64,000 nucleotides of DNA from VXYL01 sp965203685 (GTDB taxonomy: Bacteria; Pseudomonadota; Gammaproteobacteria; Pseudomonadales; Azotimanducaceae). The stretch lies in contig OZ241908.1 in the NCBI GenBank assembly GCA_965203685.1, forward strand, positions 186,001 through 250,000. Reading direction: 5' to 3'. A program made the translations under genes and the position numbers. The notes under the pieces are model-generated. The model saw only the letters and a program-made list of their open reading frames with translations, was not told the DNA's origin and did not search any database. This document shows positions 1-7,847 of this stretch, piece after piece. Every line of letters begins with the position of its first letter. The stretch's first letter is position 1.

Positions 1-740
1 TCACGGCTGTGGTGCAGTTGGTGCTGTGCTGGACTGACGAACCACCGCTCCAGCGGACCAAACGACAGCCAGACGTGGGAGTGGCGCAGGTTCGCGCCCG
101 CCATGTTGAAGAGGAACCCTAGGAGGTCGACGCCGAGGATGTCGAACGTCGACAAGTGTCGCCCGAATAGCCAGATGAAGAAGCCGCTCACGACGCCGAA
201 GACCAGCGTGCCACGGGCGAAGTAGAGGGCCTGCTCCACGGGATGCTGCCGGAACAGCGTCAGCGGGTTGAGTGTTCGCGCGCTGTGGTGGACGCGGTGA
301 AACCGCCACAGCAGCCGCGAGCGGTGCATGGCGAAATGCAGACCGAAGCGGCTCGCATCCTCGGCGACGAAGAACGTCAGCCCGTAGATCGTAGCGATGG
401 CGAACCATGGGATGTCAATCGTCGGCGCATCACCTAGGTTCGCCTGCAGGAACCGGCCGGTGGCGAGCGTCATGGCGAGATGACTGCCGACGATGGGTAC
501 CAGGACGAGCACGCGGATCGCGTTGTTGAGAAATAGCAGACCGACGTCCTGCAACGTGGACCGGTTCAACCAGTAGTCGCGGTCGAAGAGGGCACGCAAC
601 TGTGCGCGCAAGTCGAACCGCCCCGAATGGATGGTCACGGCTACCGACGCGAGTAGCAGCGAACTCAGAAGGCATCCCCAGAACAGCCGCTTCGACGGAT
701 CGAGTGGTGCCGAAAGCGGCCCGAGCAGCAGATCCCACAT
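1..740 (-). CDS. Sterol desaturase / fatty acid hydroxylase family membrane protein (3' end cut by window)
   Basis: Reading from the ATG at 740 the frame stays open to the left edge, giving 246 residues with no stop. Three histidine clusters mark the family: HFAMH (H135, H139), HRVHH (H148, H151, H152) and HQLHH (H240, H243, H244). In this superfamily they bind a di-iron centre that hydroxylates or desaturates a lipid or sterol at the membrane. Hydrophobic segments near residues 18-36, 66-92, 113-126 and 178-192 fit a polytopic protein. The substrate cannot be named. It reads the same way as the TonB receptor upstream of it, but a hairpin-rich gap of 140 bases separates them. Confidence 0.9.
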   Translation of the reverse strand, partial: MWDLLLGPLSAPLDPSKRLFWGCLLSSLLLASVAVTIHSGRFDLRAQLRALFDRDYWLNRSTLQDVGLLFLNNAIRVLVLVPIVGSHLAMTLATGRFLQANLGDAPTIDIPWFAIATIYGLTFFVAEDASRFGLHFAMHRSRLLWRFHRVHHSARTLNPLTLFRQHPVEQALYFARGTLVFGVVSGFFIWLFGRHLSTFDILGVDLLGFLFNMAGANLRHSHVWLSFGPLERWFVSPAQHQLHHSR

Positions 741-784
741 GACTAACGGGCTTCACTCATCGCGGTACGCGTCGGCTCACCGGC

Positions 785-848
785 GGTACGCGGGCCTCCC
801 GGCCCGCACTGGCCTTGTACCAGGCCGATTGCGGACGTGAACGTCCGC
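785..848. repeat. REP-like palindromic repeat cluster
   Basis: Three hairpins lie in tandem: GCGGGCC/GGCCCGC with a four-base loop, GGCCT/AGGCC, and GCGGACGT-GA-ACGTCCGC at 831-848. The first two recur almost unchanged at about 61112-61156, and the third shares its core with 40799 and 57160. It sits between the receptor stop and the desaturase start, so it could also damp read-through between them. Confidence 0.7.
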
Positions 849-880
849 GCGCCGACATGGCTCGCTGCGGTGCCGCGAGG

Positions 881-3052
881 TCAGAATGCGTACTTGATGC
901 GTGCAACGAGAGATCGCGGCCGGTTGGGCCGGGCGCCGAACGGGCGATGGGACACGATGGCTGCCTCGTCGGTCGCATTGCCGACCAGGAACTGCACCAG
1001 CGTCGCGTCGCCGAAACGCCGGGCCAGGGCCAGGTCGAGGACGACGAATCCGTCGGCGTGCAGACCGTCCTCGAGATCCTCGTAGCCAGGCTCCTCGCGC
1101 ATCTGCGCTTGGCCGCGGATCGCCGCGGAGGCTTCCCAGCGACCGGTGATGAGCCTGGCTGCCGCACGCCCGATGTGCTCGGGTAGATACGGCAACTCGT
1201 CGCCTCGGCGGACCAGGCCCCACTGCGGGAACTGCGACAGGAAGCTGGTCTGGAAGGCGGACTCCGAGTACGTGTAGGTGACGTCCAGTTCGAGCGAGAC
1301 GCTTTGCGTCAATGGGAACCGCGCCCAGCCGACGATCTCGGCGCCGGCGATTTCGACGCGCCCGCCGTTGAACTCCTCGCCGGCCTGGCAACCGCTGTCG
1401 CTGACTCGGCAGCGACCGAGAAGGTTCTCGTAGTCGCTGAAGAAGCCGATGGCCTCGAAGCGCAGCGACGGCGTCGCGTAGCGCATGCCGTACTCGAGAT
1501 TCACGCTCTGTTCCGGATCGACGTCGCGAGATCCAGGCCCGGCGGGCGAGAAGCCGCGGTAGACGCCGGCGAGGAAGCTCAGGCGTTGCTTCGTCTGCCA
1601 GTGGACGCCGATCCCTGGCGAGACCACCGACTGCGTGCCGTCGCGGCGAACTCCGGCGCGTAGATCCTCGAACGTGCCGGAGATGTCTTCGTAGCGGACG
1701 CCCATGGTGACGCGCCAGTCGCCGCGGGTGATCTCGTCGGCGACAAACACCGCGTAGGCGCCGGTGTTCGCGTGGTTGGTCGCCTTGGAGCCGCGTGGGA
1801 TGCCGTCGGAGACCAGGTTGCCGGCCGTCATGAAGTAGCCGCGCTGGCGATGGTCGCGATCGACCTGGTCGCGGTGCACGCGCACGCCTGCGGTGGCGCG
1901 ATGCGTGAACCCACCGAGGATGCCCGTGGCCGTTGCCGTGAGCTGAAGGCCCTTGACGTCGAACGCACGGTCGTTGTTGGTGACGTCTATGGTGTCGGCG
2001 TCGGTTGGCGTCGAGTCGATCTCGCCGCGCAAGAGTTGGATCTGGCGGGTGTAGTTGCCGGGTCGAGTCAGAACAGAATGCACTGCGGGCCCCGACATGA
2101 AACCGTCCAGCTTGTTCCACTGCCTGTCGAACTGGTTCCAGTACGCCTTCGCGTTGAGACGGAGACTCTTGTGGAAAGCGACCCCGTAGTTGACGTGGGC
2201 AAGCACGTGGGAGGATTGGAACCGGGCGAGTTGCGAGGCGCTGTAGCGGCGCACGGGATTCCGGTCGAAGTCCCGGTCGGACAAGCCAAGGTAGGTCTCG
2301 TCCGCATCCTCGTCCGCGTAGCCGAACTTTACGGTCAATTGTTGATCGCGTTCGCCCCCCGGTTCCCAGCGCCATTTCACGTCGAGTGCGTGCCGGACGA
2401 AGCCCGTGTCTCCGCCGCTGTCGAGGTCCTTGAAGCCGGTGCTGCCGTAGCGCATGGCCTCGATCAGGTAGGCGGTCGTCTCGAGCGGCCTCGCATAGGC
2501 GCCCTGGACCTTGTGGAAGCCGTGATTGCCGGCGCTCAAGTCGATCTCGGCGAGCGGCTCGTCCGGCACCGGGCGTGTCACGAAATTGACCGCGCCGCCG
2601 ACGGTGTGCGGTCCGTGACGAATGGCCGCGGGCCCTTTGAGGACCTCGACGGCGTGGATGCGGCTGATGTTCGGCACGTAGTAGGCGGCCGGCGCGGAGT
2701 AGGGGGCCGGCGTGATCAACACGCCGTCTTCCATGATGGCGACCTTCTGGCTGCGTTCGGCCGATGCGCCGCGGATGCCGATGTTGGGGCGCAGACCGAA
2801 GCCGTCCTCTTCGCGCATGTACACGCCGGGCACGGTGGACAGCACCTGGTTGAGATCGACGTAGTCGAATTGCTCGAGCGTCTCTTGATCCACTAACGTT
2901 CCGGCGCCGGCAACGGCATCGGCGTCCTGGCGGGAGCCGATGACGACGACTTCCTCGATGCGCGGTTCCGCGGCGTCCTGCTGGGCACCGGCGGGCATGG
3001 CCATGACGATCACGGCTGATACGAGAGCGCAACGCAACGCGCAGGATTCCAT
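881..3052 (-). CDS. TonB-dependent outer-membrane receptor, FecA/iron-siderophore type
   Basis: The 723-residue protein starts with a signal peptide (cleavage likely after PAGAQ). A TonB-box-like segment (EEVVVIGSR) and a plug domain follow (about residues 45-160, with LNQVLSTVPGVYMREEDGFG, GIRGAS and VLKGPAAIRHG). The rest is a 22-strand-type barrel ending in a C-terminal aromatic (IKYAF). This start is preferred over a longer frame because its ATG overlaps the imelysin stop (TGATG at 3050-3054), which implies translational coupling. It is the last gene of the DUF4856-imelysin-receptor operon. The ligand is probably a ferric chelate, inferred from the neighbours and the upstream Fur-like box, not from the barrel. 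Confidence 0.9.
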   Translation of the reverse strand: MESCALRCALVSAVIVMAMPAGAQQDAAEPRIEEVVVIGSRQDADAVAGAGTLVDQETLEQFDYVDLNQVLSTVPGVYMREEDGFGLRPNIGIRGASAERSQKVAIMEDGVLITPAPYSAPAAYYVPNISRIHAVEVLKGPAAIRHGPHTVGGAVNFVTRPVPDEPLAEIDLSAGNHGFHKVQGAYARPLETTAYLIEAMRYGSTGFKDLDSGGDTGFVRHALDVKWRWEPGGERDQQLTVKFGYADEDADETYLGLSDRDFDRNPVRRYSASQLARFQSSHVLAHVNYGVAFHKSLRLNAKAYWNQFDRQWNKLDGFMSGPAVHSVLTRPGNYTRQIQLLRGEIDSTPTDADTIDVTNNDRAFDVKGLQLTATATGILGGFTHRATAGVRVHRDQVDRDHRQRGYFMTAGNLVSDGIPRGSKATNHANTGAYAVFVADEITRGDWRVTMGVRYEDISGTFEDLRAGVRRDGTQSVVSPGIGVHWQTKQRLSFLAGVYRGFSPAGPGSRDVDPEQSVNLEYGMRYATPSLRFEAIGFFSDYENLLGRCRVSDSGCQAGEEFNGGRVEIAGAEIVGWARFPLTQSVSLELDVTYTYSESAFQTSFLSQFPQWGLVRRGDELPYLPEHIGRAAARLITGRWEASAAIRGQAQMREEPGYEDLEDGLHADGFVVLDLALARRFGDATLVQFLVGNATDEAAIVSHRPFGARPNRPRSLVARIKYAF

Positions 3053-4386
3053 CAGTCGTTGTCCGTTTGGGCGCCGCCGGGCAAGGCCACGCCGACGATT
3101 GTCACGAAGTCGATTTTCAGATCGTCCGTCACGCGTTTCACTAGGCCGACGAGGGTGCAGGCGGACAGTTCTGCGCGAAGGTCGGGGCCGGAGAACGCGT
3201 TCAGGCACTCGGTGCCGCGGTCGTCTTCCTGGATCGAGAGGACTTGGTCGTAGAGCGCGGCATCCATGTCGTCGATGTAGCCGATGATGTCTTGGGTGTT
3301 CGTGGCGAATCGGTCGGCGACGTCCGCGAACTCCTCGTTCACGATGAAGTCGTCGAAGCCGAATCCGTCGCCGCCTTCAAACAGGGTCTTGAACGACGCT
3401 GCATTGGCGCGGATGTTGGCGAGCGAGTTGCGCGCATACGGCGACTCGACGAGGTCCGGGCAGGCCGCGGAGGAGCAGTCATCGTGGATGCCGGTCGGGA
3501 TTCCGAGCTTGCGATCCTTGACGAGCAGATCCATGGCGAAGATGCCGTCCGTGAGATGCTGCAGCGCCTCCCCGGTCGTCTCGGGATCCAGGAACGTCGC
3601 GCGGTAGTCGCCGCCGTCCGGATCCCACCGGTCTGCGACGCTGGCCGCGGCGTCGGCGGCATCTTCGGCGATCACCTGGGCTAGTTCGCAGCGCGCCTGG
3701 CGCCGCTCGGTCTCCCCGAGCCCGTTCCAATCGGCGGTCGCGGGCACTTGGGGTGCGCACGTATGTGTAAGGTCGTCTTTGAACAGCAGGTATTCGATGG
3801 CCCCGTAGCCGCGCTGGTTGAGCGACCGCGACTGGATGTCGAAGCCTTCGTCGCCGGCCAGGACCACGGAGATGTCGACGCCGCAGGTGCTCAAGGGAGC
3901 GTCGGCGTAGGACAGGATGCGCTTGCGCAGTGCCTCGCCATTGTCCGCCACTGGGCCGAAGACGTGCATTTCGGTGGTCTGCACCGCGGTCATCGCGTCG
4001 CGCCAGCCGTCGCGGGCTTCGGTGAGTGCCGCGTCTTCCGTGTCACTGCCGATCGCCTCGCAGTAGCCGGCGAGCACGCCGTCGTCCGCCGCGAACGCCT
4101 CAGTTGCGTCCGCTAGCGCGACGTAGTTCGGCACGACAACGGCGTCGGCGAGGTTGGCGAGCATGTTGAGGGTCGTGAACTCCTCTTCCTCCTCGACCTC
4201 CTCCTCTTGTTCCTCGTCCCCGCCTCCGGCGGTTGGTGGGGGTGGCGCCGGGCGTGGCTGCTCCGGCTCGCGGGAGCTGTCGACGCAGCCCGCGAGCGCT
4301 AGGGCGGCGACAGTGGAGAGGGCGCCCAGCAGGACCCGGAATCCGGGCCGGCTGCGGGCGCCCGTTGTCCCCGACAGGGCTACCAA
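3052..4386 (-). CDS. Imelysin-family iron-regulated lipoprotein (IrpA-like)
   Basis: A lipoprotein signal ends at a lipobox (LAGC, Cys34), followed by a Pro-rich linker and a run of Glu (about residues 57-69). The imelysin/peptidase M75 domain then fills the protein, with the family hallmark GYGAIEYLLF. Imelysins are helical periplasmic or surface proteins linked to iron uptake; the protease activity once proposed is doubtful. No ATG fits, and the best start is TTG at 4386, which overlaps the end of the DUF4856 gene by seven bases. The downstream end overlaps the receptor start. The tight coupling argues that the three products work as one surface iron-acquisition module. Confidence 0.85.
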   Translation of the reverse strand: MVALSGTTGARSRPGFRVLLGALSTVAALALAGCVDSSREPEQPRPAPPPPTAGGGDEEQEEEVEEEEEFTTLNMLANLADAVVVPNYVALADATEAFAADDGVLAGYCEAIGSDTEDAALTEARDGWRDAMTAVQTTEMHVFGPVADNGEALRKRILSYADAPLSTCGVDISVVLAGDEGFDIQSRSLNQRGYGAIEYLLFKDDLTHTCAPQVPATADWNGLGETERRQARCELAQVIAEDAADAAASVADRWDPDGGDYRATFLDPETTGEALQHLTDGIFAMDLLVKDRKLGIPTGIHDDCSSAACPDLVESPYARNSLANIRANAASFKTLFEGGDGFGFDDFIVNEEFADVADRFATNTQDIIGYIDDMDAALYDQVLSIQEDDRGTECLNAFSGPDLRAELSACTLVGLVKRVTDDLKIDFVTIVGVALPGGAQTDND

Positions 4387-6665
4387 TTCTCCACCACGAC
4401 GGGATCGAAGCCGTAGGCCATCTCCAGGATGTCGCGGGCTTCCATGAGGCCTTCGATGTAGTCGTCGATGGCTGCTTGTGCGCCGTTGGCTGCGGCAACG
4501 CCACCTTGCGAGCCGTCGGCCAGGACGGGCGCATCGCCCATCAGCGAAAGGACCCTCTTCAAGCTGTCGACAGTAATGCCATCCACCGAACCGTCGCGGA
4601 ACGGCGAGAACGGACTGAACTGCAGGCCGAGCGCGAAGCCTTTCATTTCGCCCCAGTGCTTGGCCATGTTCTTGAAGTTGTCGAGGTCCGCGAACTGCGG
4701 CGCCACGTAGTTGCCCATGTCGCCGGCGGTGTCGTTGATGTAGTGCACGACCGTGGCCGCGATGCACTTCTCCCAGGTCTTGGCGGCGATCACGATCTGG
4801 TCGTGCAGCGCGACCAACTGGTCATCGCTCAAGCCCGCTCCCGCCGCCGCAGCGTTGCTCAGAATCTGCCGGCCGACCAGGAAGGCATCCACGGCTTCCT
4901 TGGAGTAGTCGGTCGCGCCGTTCGAGCCGCGGTCGCGCTTGGCGCAGTTCTGGGCGTGGCCGAAGACGAACTCCCCACGCAGGTCGATGCTGCCGTCCTC
5001 GTTGGTGTCGTGATAGCCAAGCCCCCAGCCTTCGCGACCACCCTTTGCGGCGGCCTCATCGTCCGTGTACTCGTTCATGTCGCGCGCAGCACCGTAGTAG
5101 CCGAATGCCTCGTCGAACTTGTGCTCGGCGCCGGTGTAGTCCTTGCCCTCGACGGTGGTGAGATAGTCGCCCCACTTGGTCTGCAGGTAGTCGGTGGTGC
5201 CTTGGGAGAACGCCACCGCACCGCCTAGGAACTTCTGCATCAGTTGCTGGTAGTCACGACCGTGGGCATCGACGTAGACGCCGTCCACTGCGACTTGGCC
5301 GTCGACGGTATCGATCAAAGGCGTATTGCCGTCAGTCGCCTCTACGACCAGGCGTTCGATGAAGTAGTCGGCAAGGTCGATCGGCATCGAACCGTCAGCG
5401 AGTTCCGCCCAGCCGAAGAACTCGCCGCCGAGCACATGCTCGGGCTTGTCTTGGCCCGCGGTTTTGCTGCCGAGGTTTTTGCCGGTGCTTACGTCGCCGT
5501 AGGTCGGTCCAGGTATCACCGGCTCGCCGCCCGCGACCGTGAAGCCGTGCGGCGTGTCGTCGACGCCGTCGCCGGTCATGTAGAAATTCAGCCGCGCACG
5601 CACGGTGTCCTCCATGCCGATGGCCTCTTCGAGGTTCCCGATCTCCGCCTTCATCGCCGAGATCAGCATCTGGCGCGCGGTTTGGCCGGTGTAGCTGACG
5701 GAGGAGCCGTCGCTGGCACCCCCCATATAGTTGTAGGTGAGCGCGATCGGTTGAGCGTTGTCGCCCACGCCGTTGGCGTCTGCGTCGGTGGTCTCCGTCG
5801 GATCGTCCGGGAAGGCGTCTTGATCGTCGGGGATCCCGTCGCCGTCCCGGTCGTTGTCGCCGCTGCTGGTTGTACCGCCCGCGTCGCTGCCGGGAGTGCC
5901 GGAGTGCTGCGCGAGTACCCGGTACGCGCCGCGCTCGGCTGCGCTGATCTTCAGATAGTAGATGCCGGTGTCCAGCATCGCGGACATCCGGAAGTTGTCA
6001 TCCCCGTCATCCGCCATGAGCTCCACGTCGGCGCTGTCGACCAGGCTGCCGTTGACGTTGGCGGTTCCGACGGCGCGCAGTACGACGTCGGCTCCGTCGT
6101 AGGGCACGTCGATGCGAAACACGTCGACGTCGGGGGCCGGGAGTATCCGTCCGGCCGTGGACAACAGGACTGACGGCGTGACGGCGGCCACTTCGGCATC
6201 GCTCAGGAGGCGTAGAAGGGTCGAGGACTCCAGCGTGTCGCCGTGCAGGTCATCGAGTTCCCCGACGGTGCGGACGTCGATCGCGTACCTGCCGGTGCCG
6301 CTCACGTGGACGTAATAGACGCCACGACCGAGATCCTGGCGGATGCTGAAGTTGTCGCCGGGGCCGCTGTTCTCGTCAGTGGCTAGGCTCACGGCTGCGC
6401 TGTCCGTGAGTTCTCCGGTGGTGTCGGTTTGACCCGACGTGCGGATCTCGACTTGCGTCTGCCCTACAAGGTCGAAGCGGAAGACATCGACGTCGCCGTC
6501 ATCGCCGAGTGTTCCGCCCACGGGTGCGCCGAGGGCTATGACAGTTGCAGTACGCGGTCCATCGCCGTGATCGTCGTGGCCGTCTGCGACCGTCGGGAAT
6601 GTGAGGACTGCGCCGAGTGCCATGGCACAAAGCGCCGTCCGCCGACGATGTTGGCTCCTGGTCAT
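4380..6665 (-). CDS. DUF4856 domain protein with N-terminal PPC-like repeats
   Basis: The 761-residue exported protein has a signal peptide (cleavage near VADG). Two beta-rich segments resemble bacterial pre-peptidase C-terminal domains (about 35-130 and 150-240; repeated DVDVFRF/DVDVFRI and GVYYVHVS/GIYYLKIS). An Asp-rich Ca-binding-type linker follows (DNDRDGDGIPDDQDAFPDD, about 262-290). From about 300 to the end is a DUF4856 domain (ALTYNYMGG onward). DUF4856 genes are known to sit beside imelysin genes and TonB receptors, exactly as here. It opens the operon, with a Fur-like site about 48 bases upstream. Its molecular role is unknown; surface ligand binding is the simplest guess. Confidence 0.85.
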   Translation of the reverse strand: MTRSQHRRRTALCAMALGAVLTFPTVADGHDDHGDGPRTATVIALGAPVGGTLGDDGDVDVFRFDLVGQTQVEIRTSGQTDTTGELTDSAAVSLATDENSGPGDNFSIRQDLGRGVYYVHVSGTGRYAIDVRTVGELDDLHGDTLESSTLLRLLSDAEVAAVTPSVLLSTAGRILPAPDVDVFRIDVPYDGADVVLRAVGTANVNGSLVDSADVELMADDGDDNFRMSAMLDTGIYYLKISAAERGAYRVLAQHSGTPGSDAGGTTSSGDNDRDGDGIPDDQDAFPDDPTETTDADANGVGDNAQPIALTYNYMGGASDGSSVSYTGQTARQMLISAMKAEIGNLEEAIGMEDTVRARLNFYMTGDGVDDTPHGFTVAGGEPVIPGPTYGDVSTGKNLGSKTAGQDKPEHVLGGEFFGWAELADGSMPIDLADYFIERLVVEATDGNTPLIDTVDGQVAVDGVYVDAHGRDYQQLMQKFLGGAVAFSQGTTDYLQTKWGDYLTTVEGKDYTGAEHKFDEAFGYYGAARDMNEYTDDEAAAKGGREGWGLGYHDTNEDGSIDLRGEFVFGHAQNCAKRDRGSNGATDYSKEAVDAFLVGRQILSNAAAAGAGLSDDQLVALHDQIVIAAKTWEKCIAATVVHYINDTAGDMGNYVAPQFADLDNFKNMAKHWGEMKGFALGLQFSPFSPFRDGSVDGITVDSLKRVLSLMGDAPVLADGSQGGVAAANGAQAAIDDYIEGLMEARDILEMAYGFDPVVVENW

Positions 6666-6712
6666 GGTCTATGCTCCTGATTTCGATGGTTGACCAGCCG
6701 CCGGAACGTATA

Positions 6713-6731
6713 GGAAATGAAAATCGTTTGC
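6713..6731. promoter_or_regulatory. Fur-box-like operator upstream of the DUF4856 operon
   Basis: GGAAATGAAAATCGTTTGC matches 13 of 19 positions of the classic Fur consensus GATAATGATAATCATTATC. It lies 48 bases before the DUF4856 ATG, in the divergent promoter region. The run CAAATGCGTTT immediately after it also occurs beside the site at 29285. Confidence 0.6.
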
Positions 6732-6825
6732 AAATGCGTTTCCGTTGTTGTCTGCTTGACCTTGGGCGCAGAGGCCGGCACGCGGCCGGCGGAACTGTCA
6801 ATTCTGAGCGGAATGTAGGCCTATT

Positions 6826-6844
6826 ACAAATGTTAACGATTACG
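6826..6844. promoter_or_regulatory. Weaker Fur-box-like site at the start of the heme operon
   Basis: ACAAATGTTAACGATTACG matches 11 of 19 consensus positions and resembles the stronger site at 21303 (shared TTACAAATG and GATTA). It overlaps the ATG assigned to the DUF4920 gene. If the site is functional, either translation starts further downstream or the site acts as a roadblock. Confidence 0.4.
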
Positions 6845-7384
6845 ATTTTTGCACACGTTCTCAAGGGTGCTGCAAGAGCCGGTGGCCGGGGAGCGCGAGG
6901 GCTGGTTGCCGTCGTGTGCGCGTTGGCGGCCCTTGGGGCGCTGGCGTCGCCGCCTTCGGACACCGGATTCGGCGAGCCCCTGTCGGACGCGACAGCCGTT
7001 CGCATCGCGGAACTCACGGCGAATCCAGACAGCTATGTCGGACAACACGTCAAGGTGGTGGGGCTGGTGGACGACGTCTGTCCGATGAAAGGCTGCTGGG
7101 TGGACATCCTGGATCGCCAGTCCAGCGAGACGATTCGGCTCAAGGTGCAGGACGATGTGATCGTCTTCCCGGCCGAGGCGAAGGGGCACGAGATCGTCGC
7201 CGAGGGCACCTTGCGGCGAATAGACCTGTCCCCGCGTCAAGCCGTGGCCTGGTTGCGGCACGCGGCGGTGGAACGCGGCGAGGCCTTCATCGAGCCGGCG
7301 GAGCCGGCGCCACTCACCGTCTACCAGATCGAAGGGCGCGGCGCGGTGGTGGCCGGGTTGGCGGGACCGTCGCCGAGTGACTGA
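6830..7384 (+). CDS. DUF4920 domain exported protein
   Basis: The protein has about 184 residues. A basic N-terminus and hydrophobic stretch (LVAVVCALAALGALAS) form a signal peptide. A DUF4920-type OB-like domain follows, with VGQHVKVVGLVDDVCPMKGCWVDI; the CPxxGCW motif may bind metal or be redox-active. It is the first gene of the heme-uptake operon and overlaps the DUF2470 gene by eight bases. The start is uncertain: ATG 6830 sits inside a Fur-like site, while GTG 6914 would leave a very short leader. Role unknown; the context suggests periplasmic metal or heme handling. Confidence 0.7.
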   Translation: MLTITIFAHVLKGAARAGGRGARGLVAVVCALAALGALASPPSDTGFGEPLSDATAVRIAELTANPDSYVGQHVKVVGLVDDVCPMKGCWVDILDRQSSETIRLKVQDDVIVFPAEAKGHEIVAEGTLRRIDLSPRQAVAWLRHAAVERGEAFIEPAEPAPLTVYQIEGRGAVVAGLAGPSPSD

Positions 7385-7847
7385 AGCCGAGGCCCAAGCC
7401 GCGATTGCGCACATGAACGCGGATCACGCCGACGCGGTGCTGCTCTATGCACAGGTGTTCGGGCGGATCCCGGACGCCACCGCTGCGACCATGACCGACC
7501 TCGATCAGCACGCCATGCGCCTTCGGGTGCAGACTGTCGACGACGTTCGCCACATCACCATCCCTTTGGCGTGCGAAGCGCGGTCGCTGGCATCGGCGCG
7601 CGACGTACTCGTCGACATGGTGCGCGATGCTAGGGCCAAGGCCCGTCTTGATAAAAATGCAAATCATTCTTGTTTGCGTTATCGTGTAGAGAACTCGAGT
7701 GAAAGGGTTCATGTCACATGCGCAACCGATTCCTACTCGCGACTGCGACCGCCGCTTTCTGCGCGGTGCCGATCGTGGCCGAAAACGAGGGCGACGATGA
7801 TGCGGGCGACCAGGACGACGATCGGCTGGAGACCGTCACTGTCGTAG
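7377..7847 (+). CDS. DUF2470 domain protein (HugZ/heme-utilisation-associated) with an odd 3' tail
   Basis: The GTG start overlaps the previous stop. Residues 1-90 form a DUF2470 domain (IAHMNADHADAVLLYAQVF, then LDQHAMRLRV), the heme-binding-associated domain found at the end of HugZ-type proteins and alone in heme operons. After about residue 92 the frame has no stop for 190 bases. It runs through the Fur-like site at 7653 and 130 bases into the heme-receptor gene, producing a low-complexity tail unlike the family. One frame over, a TGATAA lies at 7649-7654, so the stop may have been lost by a small indel or a sequencing error. Confidence 0.7.
   Translation: MTEAEAQAAIAHMNADHADAVLLYAQVFGRIPDATAATMTDLDQHAMRLRVQTVDDVRHITIPLACEARSLASARDVLVDMVRDARAKARLDKNANHSCLRYRVENSSERVHVTCATDSYSRLRPPLSARCRSWPKTRATMMRATRTTIGWRPSLS
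7653..7671. promoter_or_regulatory. Fur-box-like operator upstream of the heme receptor
   Basis: AAAAATGCAAATCATTCTT matches 13 of 19 positions of the Fur consensus and lies 47 bases before the receptor ATG. It is embedded in the end of the DUF2470 reading frame. It would give the receptor-HmuTUV genes their own iron-responsive promoter in addition to read-through from 6830. Confidence 0.6.

Noticed and set aside
777..3032. Long minus-strand open frame of about 750 codons overlapping the TonB receptor
   Set aside because: It is extremely Arg-rich with no recognisable domain; the overlapping receptor frame has a full signal peptide, plug and barrel. It is a GC-driven shadow, as are most other long overlapping frames here.
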